DNA of 64,000 nt from an uncultured Pseudomonadales bacterium (GTDB lineage Bacteria > Pseudomonadota > Gammaproteobacteria > Pseudomonadales > Cellvibrionaceae), in NCBI GenBank assembly GCA_947487765.1, contig CANKXO010000004.1, positions 186,001-250,000 of the forward strand, given 5' to 3'. The notes below the pieces were generated by a model. It did not search any database and had not been told where the DNA came from. It worked only from the letters and a program-made list of their open reading frames with translations. Of this stretch, positions 52,515-60,542 are shown in pieces. Positions within the stretch are counted from its first letter, which is position 1; every line of letters starts with the position of its first letter. The position numbers and the translations under genes are program-made.

Positions 52515-52715
52515 CGGATCTATTTTGCTACCAAAGCCTTAGTTTAGGCTTTTTTGTAATATCTAAATGGGCAAATTCAAGCCTTTATACCGTCAGCATA
52601 ACATAGCCTTTAGTTAAGCTGACAATTGTGACGTTAAGCTATTAATGTCGGCTATATTGTTATTGTAAGTCTATAAATTGAGCAGGTAGTGAAATACCTG
52701 TCTTGGGAGTATTTT

Positions 52716-53408
52716 TTGAAACAAAGATTATTATGGGTGGATGCTGTTAGAGGGCTAGCCATTGTTTTAATGGTGATCTTCCATTTTTGTTACGATTTGC
52801 GTTATTTCGGCTATGTTGATTGGCATATTCCTAATGGACCACACTGGTGGCCCTTTCGTTATTTAATTATAACTTTGTTTGTTTTTACAGTGGGGGTTAG
52901 TTTGTCGCTGGCTCACAAAAACAGCTTCAATAAAACAACATTTATTAAGCGTATTGCACAGCTGATCGTGTCAGCAGCAGCTATTACGATTATGTCATTG
53001 TTTTTATTTTCTAATGCATGGATATATTTTGGTATTTTGCACTTTATTGCTGCAGCATCTTTGTTAGGCATTTTACTGGTTCGAGTACCTTATATTTCTC
53101 TTGTGATTGGCAGTGTTATTTTACTCGGTTACTGGTTAGGGCTATTAAGTAACACTTGGCCATTTGAATGGTTTTCGCAGTGGTTGCCAAATGATACTGA
53201 AGATTTTGTGCCCTTATTTCCCTGGCTGGGTGTGATGTATCTCGGTGTTGGTTTTGCTGGTGTTTTTCCGATTAAAGAATTTGATACCCCTAGAAATGTA
53301 CTGACTAATAATTTAGGGCTTATGGGTAAGCATGGTTTGATTATCTATTTGATCCATCAGCCACTATTCTTTGCGGGGTTCTATGCGATTCAATTTGCTC
53401 TTCAGTAA
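52716..53408 (+). CDS. DUF1624 / heparan-alpha-glucosaminide acetyltransferase-like membrane protein
   Basis: A 230-residue membrane protein with about seven hydrophobic segments. The opening LLWVDAVRGLAIVLMVIFHF and the LYLGVGFAG, HGLIIYLIHQP motifs fit the HGSNAT/DUF1624 family of acyl transferases, with a His in IFHFCYD. I choose a TTG start six bases after GGGAG; a GTG nine codons earlier is the alternative. The family may transfer acetyl groups across the membrane to sugars; the acceptor is unknown here. Confidence 0.85.
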   Translation: MKQRLLWVDAVRGLAIVLMVIFHFCYDLRYFGYVDWHIPNGPHWWPFRYLIITLFVFTVGVSLSLAHKNSFNKTTFIKRIAQLIVSAAAITIMSLFLFSNAWIYFGILHFIAAASLLGILLVRVPYISLVIGSVILLGYWLGLLSNTWPFEWFSQWLPNDTEDFVPLFPWLGVMYLGVGFAGVFPIKEFDTPRNVLTNNLGLMGKHGLIIYLIHQPLFFAGFYAIQFALQ

Positions 53409-53480
53409 TAAGCAATAAAACGAGCGATTATTGTCGAAGCAACAGTCAGCGCAACGATGAATCATAGTGCCATTGCCGTT

Positions 53481-53493
53481 AATGTGATCTGGT
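53481..53493 (+). promoter_or_regulatory. 13-base motif shared upstream of two toxin-like genes
   Basis: Second copy of AATGTGATCTGGT, 127 bases before the YafU-like gene start; the first is at 10799-10811 before the LysM gene. The flanking sequences differ, so only the motif itself is shared. Confidence 0.25.
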
Positions 53494-53619
53494 CGACAAA
53501 GTAGCTGTGACTCTTACGTTATTATTTCGCCCTCATAGTTGTAGCCTATAGGGATTGGTAAGGCTCAGTATTATATTGATTGGTCTGTTCCTCTCCACAT
53601 AAAATAAGGATATTGTCTT

Positions 53620-54489
53620 ATGCTAACTCAAAAAGAACGACGCGAACTTCGATATCAAATCAAAAATAACCAGCACCAATTATATGTTATTTCATTTGAT
53701 GAAATGGACGCCATTATCCGTTCCTCAATTAAGTACGAAACCATAAAAGAAACCTGGAAGCCAGTCAGAGAAAAAGCCATGGTCGGTGCAAACTACGGTG
53801 CCGCAGGTGCGGATAGTATTATCTTGGCTAAACTTATTGGCGACCTCGGTGGCGTGGCAACGAAAGTCGTTATCAAATCTTATAATGGCAAGCCGCATAT
53901 TATTATTAAAGGTCGTCCCGGCCTGCGCAAGGTATTAACCGGTACCAAATACGGCATTACACACCCAAAAGTCATCAGCATGGGTTTAGGCCGCGCAGCC
54001 GTCAAGGGTATGATCAAAAAGGGCGGTGTACTTACGGTTGTGCTACTAACAGGCTTTAGAATTGTCGACCATGTCCTCACAGACCAATCCACACTTAGCC
54101 GCTTAATTGGCACCATCGCTACCGATGTAGTGAAAGTAGGGTTTGCTGTGGGGGCTTCGCTAGTAGGTGCGGCAGTTGGTGCTTTCTCTGCATTGGCAAT
54201 AGGGCCTCTAGCAGTAGCTATTATAGTAGGAGTTATCACCACAATTGTGTTAGATAAGATCGATAATCACTATGGTTTGACTGAAAAGGTGATTAAAGGA
54301 ATTGAGGAGCTGAGTGACAGTCCAAGGCAAATCGAACAAGTCATTAAACTTAAAAAGCAACAGCTTAACCGCGCCACGAGCCGAGCCGCAGATACTGTGT
54401 TTGACTATATTATTGATCAGGGGCAGCGAGTGTTGATCAATTTTGCTAGGCACTCACTTAATAAATTACTGAATCCGGCACTAAGGTAA
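53620..54489 (+). CDS. YafU-like hydrophobic protein, candidate pore-forming effector
   Basis: A 289-residue protein. Residues 1-125 are hydrophilic (KPVREKAMVGANYGAAGADS, then KVVIKSYNGKPHIIIKGRPG). Residues 132-152 and 172-212 are hydrophobic; the second is a Gly/Ala-rich hairpin (VGASLVGAAVGAFSALAIGP). Residues 172-230 resemble my memory of E. coli YafU, including the VVLNEID-like IVLDKIDNHYGLTEK. The C-terminus is an amphipathic helix region. No signal peptide. GGAT lies upstream of the ATG. The partner membrane protein starts 7 bases after the stop, and a copy of the last 38 codons precedes the second partner. A membrane-inserting antibacterial effector is inferred. Confidence 0.6.
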   Translation: MLTQKERRELRYQIKNNQHQLYVISFDEMDAIIRSSIKYETIKETWKPVREKAMVGANYGAAGADSIILAKLIGDLGGVATKVVIKSYNGKPHIIIKGRPGLRKVLTGTKYGITHPKVISMGLGRAAVKGMIKKGGVLTVVLLTGFRIVDHVLTDQSTLSRLIGTIATDVVKVGFAVGASLVGAAVGAFSALAIGPLAVAIIVGVITTIVLDKIDNHYGLTEKVIKGIEELSDSPRQIEQVIKLKKQQLNRATSRAADTVFDYIIDQGQRVLINFARHSLNKLLNPALR

Positions 54490-54496
54490 TATCGTT

Positions 54497-54949
54497 ATGC
54501 AAGATATTACTGAAGAGGTGTTTTCAAAGAAATCTATTTTTTTAGCTTTGGCTGGATTGCTTTTTTTTGCAGTTCTTTCAGTCTATATGTTTTATATTGG
54601 AATATCCGAGTTTATAACTGGCGTGTATTTTTCTGAAAGTATAATTATAGTTTATAAATCACTCTATTATTTTTTTGGCGGCATTTTATTTTTTTTTGCA
54701 GGGTTTTTTCACATATTTTTTTATAGAGTATTTAATTTTCCTAGTGATGGAAAACTTATAAAGCTAACGAATATATTTTTGTTAATTGGTTTTCTTTCTG
54801 TATTTTTGGTTCCTCAAATTCTCCATTTTTCTTTCGATGATTATTTGAAAAAACAGAATTATAGTGTTTGTGAAATAAAAACCTCTCCTACTTTTAGATA
54901 CACTGATTATGTTTATACACAAACACCTGAGCTTTGTATAAAGGAATAA
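54497..54949 (+). CDS. Small membrane protein, immunity-like partner 1
   Basis: A 150-residue protein with four hydrophobic segments (about 15-35, 45-58, 62-80, 93-112) and a short C-terminal part ending YVYTQTPELCIKE. It may belong to DUF1240, but I am not certain. It starts 7 bases after the YafU-like gene. Its paralogue lies 119 bases downstream. An inner-membrane immunity protein for the upstream hydrophobic protein is the natural inference. Confidence 0.65.
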   Translation: MQDITEEVFSKKSIFLALAGLLFFAVLSVYMFYIGISEFITGVYFSESIIIVYKSLYYFFGGILFFFAGFFHIFFYRVFNFPSDGKLIKLTNIFLLIGFLSVFLVPQILHFSFDDYLKKQNYSVCEIKTSPTFRYTDYVYTQTPELCIKE

Positions 54950-55066
54950 AGCCGAGTGACCGATACCATTACCATGTTTGGCTATATTATTGACCAAGGT
55001 CAACGAGTGGTGATTAATTTTGCCAGGCACACTATAAGTAAATTCCTAGGCCCGGTACTGCGATAG
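54950..55066 (+). pseudogene. YafU-like toxin C-terminal remnant (38 codons)
   Basis: Immediately after the partner 1 stop, in the same frame, the DNA encodes SRVTDTITMFGYIIDQGQRV then VINFARHTISKFLGPVLR and a stop. The intact protein ends SRAADTVFDYIIDQGQRVLI then NFARHSLNKLLNPALR. It is thus a diverged copy of the last 36-38 codons of the toxin-like gene, lacking all upstream parts. Partner 2 begins two bases after its stop. This is the clearest toxin-tail scar in the window. Confidence 0.85.
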
Positions 55067-55068
55067 TT

Positions 55069-55524
55069 ATGGCGAAGTTTACAATCGTAGAGGAAGAGTT
55101 TTCGAAAACATATATCGCATTATGCTTACTTGCTTGTTTGGTTATTATTGCGGTAACAAGTTATGTGATTTATTTTTCGGTTTTTGAATTTTTTATAGAT
55201 TTATATGAGTCAGCAGCAATAGTTACGGTTTACAAGTCACTCTACTTTTTTATAGGACTATTGATACTGATTATTTCGGTATTTTTTAATATAATATTTT
55301 ACAGGCTATTGAATTTTGGTATCAAAAATAAATATGTAAGAATAACTAATATATTTATGCTCATTGGTCTCATAATGGCTTTTGCTCTCCCCTATATACT
55401 TCATTATTCCTTAGATTATTCTCTGGAAAAAAGAGGGTATAGTGTTTGTAAAGAGATGTCGTCAATTTCGTTTAAATACGCTAAGTACGTTTATACACAA
55501 ACACCTGATCTTTGTGTTAAGTAA
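55069..55524 (+). CDS. Small membrane protein, immunity-like partner 2
   Basis: A 151-residue paralogue of partner 1 with four hydrophobic segments, sharing VYKSLYFF, NIFMLIGL and the ending YVYTQTPDLCVK, while the N-terminus (MAKFTIVEEEFSK) differs. It is preceded by a toxin-tail remnant. The 3' end overlaps the convergent EAL-GGDEF gene by 8 bases. It is probably the immunity gene of a displaced toxin allele. Confidence 0.65.
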   Translation: MAKFTIVEEEFSKTYIALCLLACLVIIAVTSYVIYFSVFEFFIDLYESAAIVTVYKSLYFFIGLLILIISVFFNIIFYRLLNFGIKNKYVRITNIFMLIGLIMAFALPYILHYSLDYSLEKRGYSVCKEMSSISFKYAKYVYTQTPDLCVK

Positions 55525-57286
55525 TAGAGTGTTCGAAGCGATAGTTTTTAGGGAATCGGCGTCGAGAGACAAATAAGTAATTGTCTTTTTTCTTTTTGGC
55601 TTCATGTTTTGCTGTTGACGCCAATGCGGCAACATCATGATGGGACTGACAAGAGGCTGGGTCAGGATTAACGACGCCAATTGCTAAGGTGATGATATTA
55701 AAGAAGGTCGGCTTTCCTTGTCGATCTTCACACCATATTCCATTCTCGTTTATTTCTTTTTCTGAATAGAATTCAATGCTTGATGTTTTAAAATCCTCCA
55801 ATATCTTCTTGCAGCGTGCCTTCCAGTCAGAGCTGCGAAATATTACAACAAAATCATCGCCGCCAATGTGCCCAACCATGTCTAAATTAACAGATGTATT
55901 CTTGACGATGGCTTCTGATAGTGAAACGATGACTTCATCGCCACGACTGTAACCATAGTAATCATTAAACGGCTTGAAATGATTGATGTCGAAGTAAGCC
56001 AGCCAGAAGTTTTCTTCTTTTTGAATTAATGAATCCAGCCATTCATAGATACGAACATTGCCTGGTAATAGTGTTAACGGGTTGCTGTGCCTTGCATAAC
56101 GGATTTGAGAATTAGTCAGTTCTTCAAGCAATCTTGCGGTTTTACCTATGCCAATATAATGATTGTTTTTTGTGATAATTAAGTCAGTATTTAAGTCGAT
56201 ATTGTCATTATTGGTAATTCTTTTTGATATATCTTGTAAGCTGGTCTGTGAATCAACAATGACCGGTGCTTTATTCATAAATTCTTCAATGGGTTTGTCG
56301 CCATGTAATTGATGAGAGTAGCGGCCCGAAAAAGTTTCAAGCATATTGAATCGTGAAATAATACCTACGGGAATAGAATTTTTTACAATAGGTAAAGAGC
56401 TTATATGTGGTTGATTTTTAAATTCATCATTGATGATGTCTGCTCTAATATCGGGTGATATAGGCTCTCTCTTTTCCAGAATAGATTCTGCGGTTTCTGT
56501 TGGTCTGGTATTTATTTTTCTTAGGGTAAGGGAATGGGAATTAAAGGGTAAGTTTTCTACCGAAATACTGCTTGGTTTTTCTTCTGGTTTGTGGAGGAGG
56601 TACCCTTGTCCTAGTTTTATATTGAAAGATTGTAGTACCTCTAACTCCTCAATAGTCTCTATACCTTCTGCGATGACTTCGCAGCCTATGCCTCTTGCGA
56701 TCTCTAATATGGAGCGAACAAACTCACGCTTAATACCATCACTATGAATGCCATCAATAAAATGTCGATCTATTTTTACAAAATCAGGCTGAATTTCTGC
56801 CCATGCTTTCAATCCGGAATAACCTGCGCCCAAATCATCAATGGCAATTAATATGCCATAGTTTCTTAATGTCAGAATATGTTCATTGAGTTGACTAATA
56901 TTATTGAAGGGGTGTTTTTCAGATATTTCTAAAACGATATGAGTGAGAGGTATGCTAATGTCTGTTGTCGCAAAGTAATGGCAAATATGTTCTAAGCTCG
57001 TTGGAAGAACATTGATAAAAATATACCCTGATAATTGTTGTTTGCTGAACGCGCTGATTGCTTGCTGTAAGCATAAGGTATCCAATTCCAGCAGGCAGTT
57101 TTTTGACTGAGCATTTATGAAGAGTTCTTCTGGTGTGAGCTTTGGTGTAGGGGATGTTGTTCTGATTAACGACTCAACACCAAACATTTTTTTGGACGAG
57201 AAATCGATAATGCCTTGAAAATGAGGAACAATCAGTTTCTGCTCAATAATGTGATGAATATTACTGGTATCAATTTCTTTTAACAT
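55517..57286 (-). CDS. EAL-CBS-GGDEF c-di-GMP signalling protein
   Basis: A 589-residue protein. Residues 15-235 form an EAL domain with ESL in place of EAL (FGVESLIR), but with the catalytic LEISE, AIDDLGAGYSGL, VKIDRHFI, VIAEGIET and GQGYLLHKP retained. Residues 265-390 are a CBS pair (SSLPIVKNSIPVGIISRFNM; PVIVDSQTSLQDISKRI). Residues 400-560 are a GGDEF domain with GGDDF near 490, and no RxxD inhibition site. A bifunctional enzyme with nucleotide-sensing CBS control is likely. There is no signal peptide or membrane segment. This domain order resembles EAL-first GGDEF proteins of Pseudomonas. Confidence 0.85.
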   Translation of the reverse strand: MLKEIDTSNIHHIIEQKLIVPHFQGIIDFSSKKMFGVESLIRTTSPTPKLTPEELFINAQSKNCLLELDTLCLQQAISAFSKQQLSGYIFINVLPTSLEHICHYFATTDISIPLTHIVLEISEKHPFNNISQLNEHILTLRNYGILIAIDDLGAGYSGLKAWAEIQPDFVKIDRHFIDGIHSDGIKREFVRSILEIARGIGCEVIAEGIETIEELEVLQSFNIKLGQGYLLHKPEEKPSSISVENLPFNSHSLTLRKINTRPTETAESILEKREPISPDIRADIINDEFKNQPHISSLPIVKNSIPVGIISRFNMLETFSGRYSHQLHGDKPIEEFMNKAPVIVDSQTSLQDISKRITNNDNIDLNTDLIITKNNHYIGIGKTARLLEELTNSQIRYARHSNPLTLLPGNVRIYEWLDSLIQKEENFWLAYFDINHFKPFNDYYGYSRGDEVIVSLSEAIVKNTSVNLDMVGHIGGDDFVVIFRSSDWKARCKKILEDFKTSSIEFYSEKEINENGIWCEDRQGKPTFFNIITLAIGVVNPDPASCQSHHDVAALASTAKHEAKKKKDNYLFVSRRRFPKNYRFEHSIT

Positions 57287-57394
57287 TGTACTTCCACGAA
57301 TTTAATACGGCTTAATGATAAAAATTCTAAAGCATATTGTGCTCAAGACAAGTGTAGTTGAGGGGTATCGTAGAAATATGAAACTTTTATGAAA

Positions 57395-57428
57395 GCCAAT
57401 AGCCTGTGATGTCTATCAGGCTATTGGC
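57395..57428 (-). terminator. Terminator after ilvD
   Basis: GCCAATAGCCTG and CAGGCTATTGGC form a perfect 12-bp stem with a 10-base loop, 12 bases after the ilvD stop. The T-run on the minus strand is weak (TTTCATAAAAGTTTC), so it may be only partly efficient. Confidence 0.7.
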
Positions 57429-57440
57429 GAAGAGGTGGGT

Positions 57441-59279
57441 TTATCTGTCCAATAGTGATAAATCGCGAACAGCACCTTTATCTGCGCTTGTTACAAATGC
57501 AGCATAAGCTTTCAGAGCAGCAGTCACTTTGCGTGGTCGCTCTTTGACTGGCTTCCAGCCTTTTTTATCTTGCTCTATTCGTCGAGCATTAAGCTCCTCA
57601 TCCGAGATTAAAAGGTTAATACTACGGTTAGGGATATCGATTTTTATTTTATCGCCGTTATTGATCAAGCCAATAGCGCCGCCAGCAGCGGCCTCTGGTG
57701 ATACGTGGCCAATGGATAAACCGGATGTCCCTCCCGAAAAGCGCCCATCGGTTAACAATGCGCAAGCTTTGCCTAAACCTTTCGATTTAATATAACTGGT
57801 TGGGTAAAGCATTTCTTGCATACCTGGACCACCACGAGGGCCTTCGTACCGGACGATGACAATGTCGCCAGCTTTCACTTTATCCGCTAAAATATTTTCG
57901 ACCGCTTCGTCCTGTGATTCAACAACATGGGCTGAGCCTTCGAAGACTAAGATATCTTCATCGACACCTGCTGTCTTCACAACACAGCCATCTTCGGCAA
58001 TATTACCGTAGAGAACAGCCAGTCCGCCTTCGGTATTAAAGCAGTGTTCTAGTGAGCGTATGCAACCATTGGCACGATCTGCATCTAATGATGGCCAGCG
58101 AGTACTTTGACTAAAGGCTGTTTGAGTAGGAATGCCTGCGGGGCCGGCTTTATAAAAATTCATCACCTCGGGTGATGGGCTGCGCATAATATCCCAGGTA
58201 TCCAAGGCTTCTTTTAGGGTTTGACTATGTACTGTCGGGAGCGAGGTATTGAGCAAGCCGGCACGATCAAGTTCGCCTAAAATGGCCATAATGCCACCAG
58301 CACGATGGACGTCTTCTATATGGTATTCCGGTGTATTGGGTGCAACTTTACACAATTGCGGTACCTTATGGCTAAGCGCATCAATATCCTTCATCGTGAA
58401 ATCAACACCGGCTTCTTGAGCAGCGGCTAAAAAATGAAGAATAGTATTGGTTGAACCACCCATCGCAATATCAAGGCACATGGCATTTTGGAAGGCGTCA
58501 TATTGAGCAATGTTGCGCGGTAATACGCTAAAGTCATCCTGTTCATAGTGGCGACGGGTAATGTCAACAATGCGCTGACCGGCCTCTTTAAATAAACGTT
58601 CTCTATCAGCATGGGTTGCCAATGTGGTGCCATTGCCTGGCAAGCTAAGGCCAAGCGCTTCTGTGAGGCAGTTCATTGAGTTAGCGGTAAACATGCCAGA
58701 GCAGGAGCCACAGGTTGGACAGGCGCTGCGCTCATATTCCGCAACTTTCTCATCGCTGGCACTTTCATCAGCAGCAATAACCATGGCATCCACTAGGTCA
58801 AGTTTTTGTTCGCTAAGTTTGGTTTTGCCAGCCTCCATCGGGCCGCCAGACACGAAGATGGCAGGGATATTGAGGCGCATTGCTGCGTTTAGCATCCCCG
58901 GTGTAATTTTATCGCAGTTGGAAATGCAGACCATGGCATCAGCACAGTGAGCATTAACCATATATTCGACCGAATCAGCGATGATATCTCTTGAAGGCAG
59001 GCTATAGAGCATACCGTCATGTCCCATCGCGATGCCATCATCAACCGCAATGGTATTGAATTCTTTCGCGACACCGCCCGCAGCTTCGATTTCCCGAGCA
59101 ACTAGCTGACCCATGTCTTTTAAATGTACATGCCCTGGTACGAACTGAGTAAATGAATTGACGACCGCGATAATGGGTTTTTGAAAATCATCATCCTTCA
59201 TGCCGGTAGCGCGCCATAAAGCGCGTGCACCTGCCATATTGCGGCCTGCGGTAGTTGTTTTCGAACGATAAATGGGCAT
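57441..59279 (-). CDS. ilvD: Dihydroxy-acid dehydratase
   Basis: A 612-residue Fe-S dehydratase of valine, leucine and isoleucine synthesis. Motifs: [32 protein letters not shown] with the cluster and Mg-site residues, [53 protein letters not shown] and [20 protein letters not shown]. Length equals the E. coli type. It stands alone, between the EAL-GGDEF gene and DUF6502. A TATAAT -10 box precedes it. Confidence 0.97.
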   Translation of the reverse strand: MPIYRSKTTTAGRNMAGARALWRATGMKDDDFQKPIIAVVNSFTQFVPGHVHLKDMGQLVAREIEAAGGVAKEFNTIAVDDGIAMGHDGMLYSLPSRDIIADSVEYMVNAHCADAMVCISNCDKITPGMLNAAMRLNIPAIFVSGGPMEAGKTKLSEQKLDLVDAMVIAADESASDEKVAEYERSACPTCGSCSGMFTANSMNCLTEALGLSLPGNGTTLATHADRERLFKEAGQRIVDITRRHYEQDDFSVLPRNIAQYDAFQNAMCLDIAMGGSTNTILHFLAAAQEAGVDFTMKDIDALSHKVPQLCKVAPNTPEYHIEDVHRAGGIMAILGELDRAGLLNTSLPTVHSQTLKEALDTWDIMRSPSPEVMNFYKAGPAGIPTQTAFSQSTRWPSLDADRANGCIRSLEHCFNTEGGLAVLYGNIAEDGCVVKTAGVDEDILVFEGSAHVVESQDEAVENILADKVKAGDIVIVRYEGPRGGPGMQEMLYPTSYIKSKGLGKACALLTDGRFSGGTSGLSIGHVSPEAAAGGAIGLINNGDKIKIDIPNRSINLLISDEELNARRIEQDKKGWKPVKERPRKVTAALKAYAAFVTSADKGAVRDLSLLDR

Positions 59280-59315
59280 AACTGGCCTCGAGTACTATAT
59301 ATGTTGTGGAGGGGG

Positions 59316-59321
59316 ATTATA
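59316..59321 (-). promoter_or_regulatory. Likely -10 box of ilvD
   Basis: The minus strand reads TATAAT about 37 bases before the ilvD start. The -35 region 17 bases upstream (TTACGC) is poor, so a second factor or a different spacing may be used. No leader peptide with a run of Ile/Leu/Val codons is visible. Confidence 0.4.
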
Positions 59322-59532
59322 AAGTATTAATAAATGTTGCGTAAAATGAGATATTCGCAAGGTATTATTCTCTTTTGTGAAATACTGTGGGCGGTTTGTC
59401 ACATAAGCCCTGTGCAAGACTATTGCAAGAGTGAACTGATATTTTGATTCACATTTAGATTTTGCGTTTTGTAGGCTCTATTCATATATAAAGTCCTTGT
59501 TAATGATTATATTTGATGATAATTTCTCAAAT

Positions 59533-60411
59533 ATGGACCGCAAAAAATCATTAATAAAAAGCTCGTTTCGGCAATTATTGGGCGCCATTATTCGCCTTGC
59601 GGTACGTAACGGCTTGAATTATTTAGAATTTTCTGCGATTTGTAAGTCTTTATATGTTGATATTGCAACCAAAGAGTTCGGTATCAAAGGTAGAGAAACC
59701 AACATATCAAGAGTGTCATTAATAACAGGGTTGGATAGGAAAGAGATTAAGCATATTAAGGAGCTCAAAGAAAAGGATAGAGATGCTAATAACCAAAGGC
59801 CCGACAAGTTGGCAAGCGTTTTATCTCATTGGTTTGATGGAGAATATTATACTGATGACAAAGGTCACCCTATAGAGTTGCCGTTCGCAGTCGAAGAGGG
59901 TGATGAAGGTAGTAGTTTTAGCCAGCTTGTGCATTCTGCTGGTGGTGGCAGTTTGGCGCCTATAACTGTCTTGCGTGAATTCAAGCGCTCTAAAGTTGTT
60001 GAAGAAACAGAGTCTGGTTTATTGCGCGTGCTTCGGAGAGATTACATTCCTAACTACCATGCAAATGCTGACCTTTCTCCTGAGTTTATTAATCCTGATG
60101 CAATTAGCCATGGAAGCAGCATGCTGGTTGATCATATTAATACAATCTTTCATAACCTTTATCGAGAGGATATGAGGCAGTCTGCTCATTTGGATATGAG
60201 GGCGACAGACCCATCCGTGAAGTTATCTAAAATCCCGGAATTTTATAAGCTGGTTGATGATCTAGGAATGGATCTATTGGATCAGGTTGATCAGTGGTTG
60301 GAAGAAAACTCTGTCAAAGATGCTGATGATAAAACTGAATCAAGTATTCGTTTGGGGGTTGGGGTGTATTCTATTGAGGGAGAGAATACTACAGTAAAGA
60401 AAAAAACATAA
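59533..60411 (+). CDS. DUF6502 family protein
   Basis: A 292-residue cytoplasmic protein. It opens KKSLIKSSFRQLLGAIIRLA, then NGLNYLEFSAICKSLYVDIA and ETNISRVSLITGLDRKEIKH, a helix-turn-helix-like start typical of DUF6502, followed by FDGEYYTDDKGHPIELPF. Function is unknown; the N-terminal half looks able to bind DNA. The start is uncertain: two ATGs at 59503 and 59533 are possible, neither with a strong ribosome binding site. The DUF5666 lipoprotein follows after 131 bases on the same strand, a pairing I recall from other marine bacteria. Confidence 0.75.
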   Translation: MDRKKSLIKSSFRQLLGAIIRLAVRNGLNYLEFSAICKSLYVDIATKEFGIKGRETNISRVSLITGLDRKEIKHIKELKEKDRDANNQRPDKLASVLSHWFDGEYYTDDKGHPIELPFAVEEGDEGSSFSQLVHSAGGGSLAPITVLREFKRSKVVEETESGLLRVLRRDYIPNYHANADLSPEFINPDAISHGSSMLVDHINTIFHNLYREDMRQSAHLDMRATDPSVKLSKIPEFYKLVDDLGMDLLDQVDQWLEENSVKDADDKTESSIRLGVGVYSIEGENTTVKKKT

Positions 60412-60542
60412 TGTTGTAATAAGGAAATAAGTTGTTAGTAAAGGGTTATAGGGATGTTTTGCTCTTAAGGGTGAGGGCAAACATAAAGTGGACGCATTAG
60501 AAAAACAATAAAAGCCTTTGGGGCTTGAGGAAAGTAGTCAGC

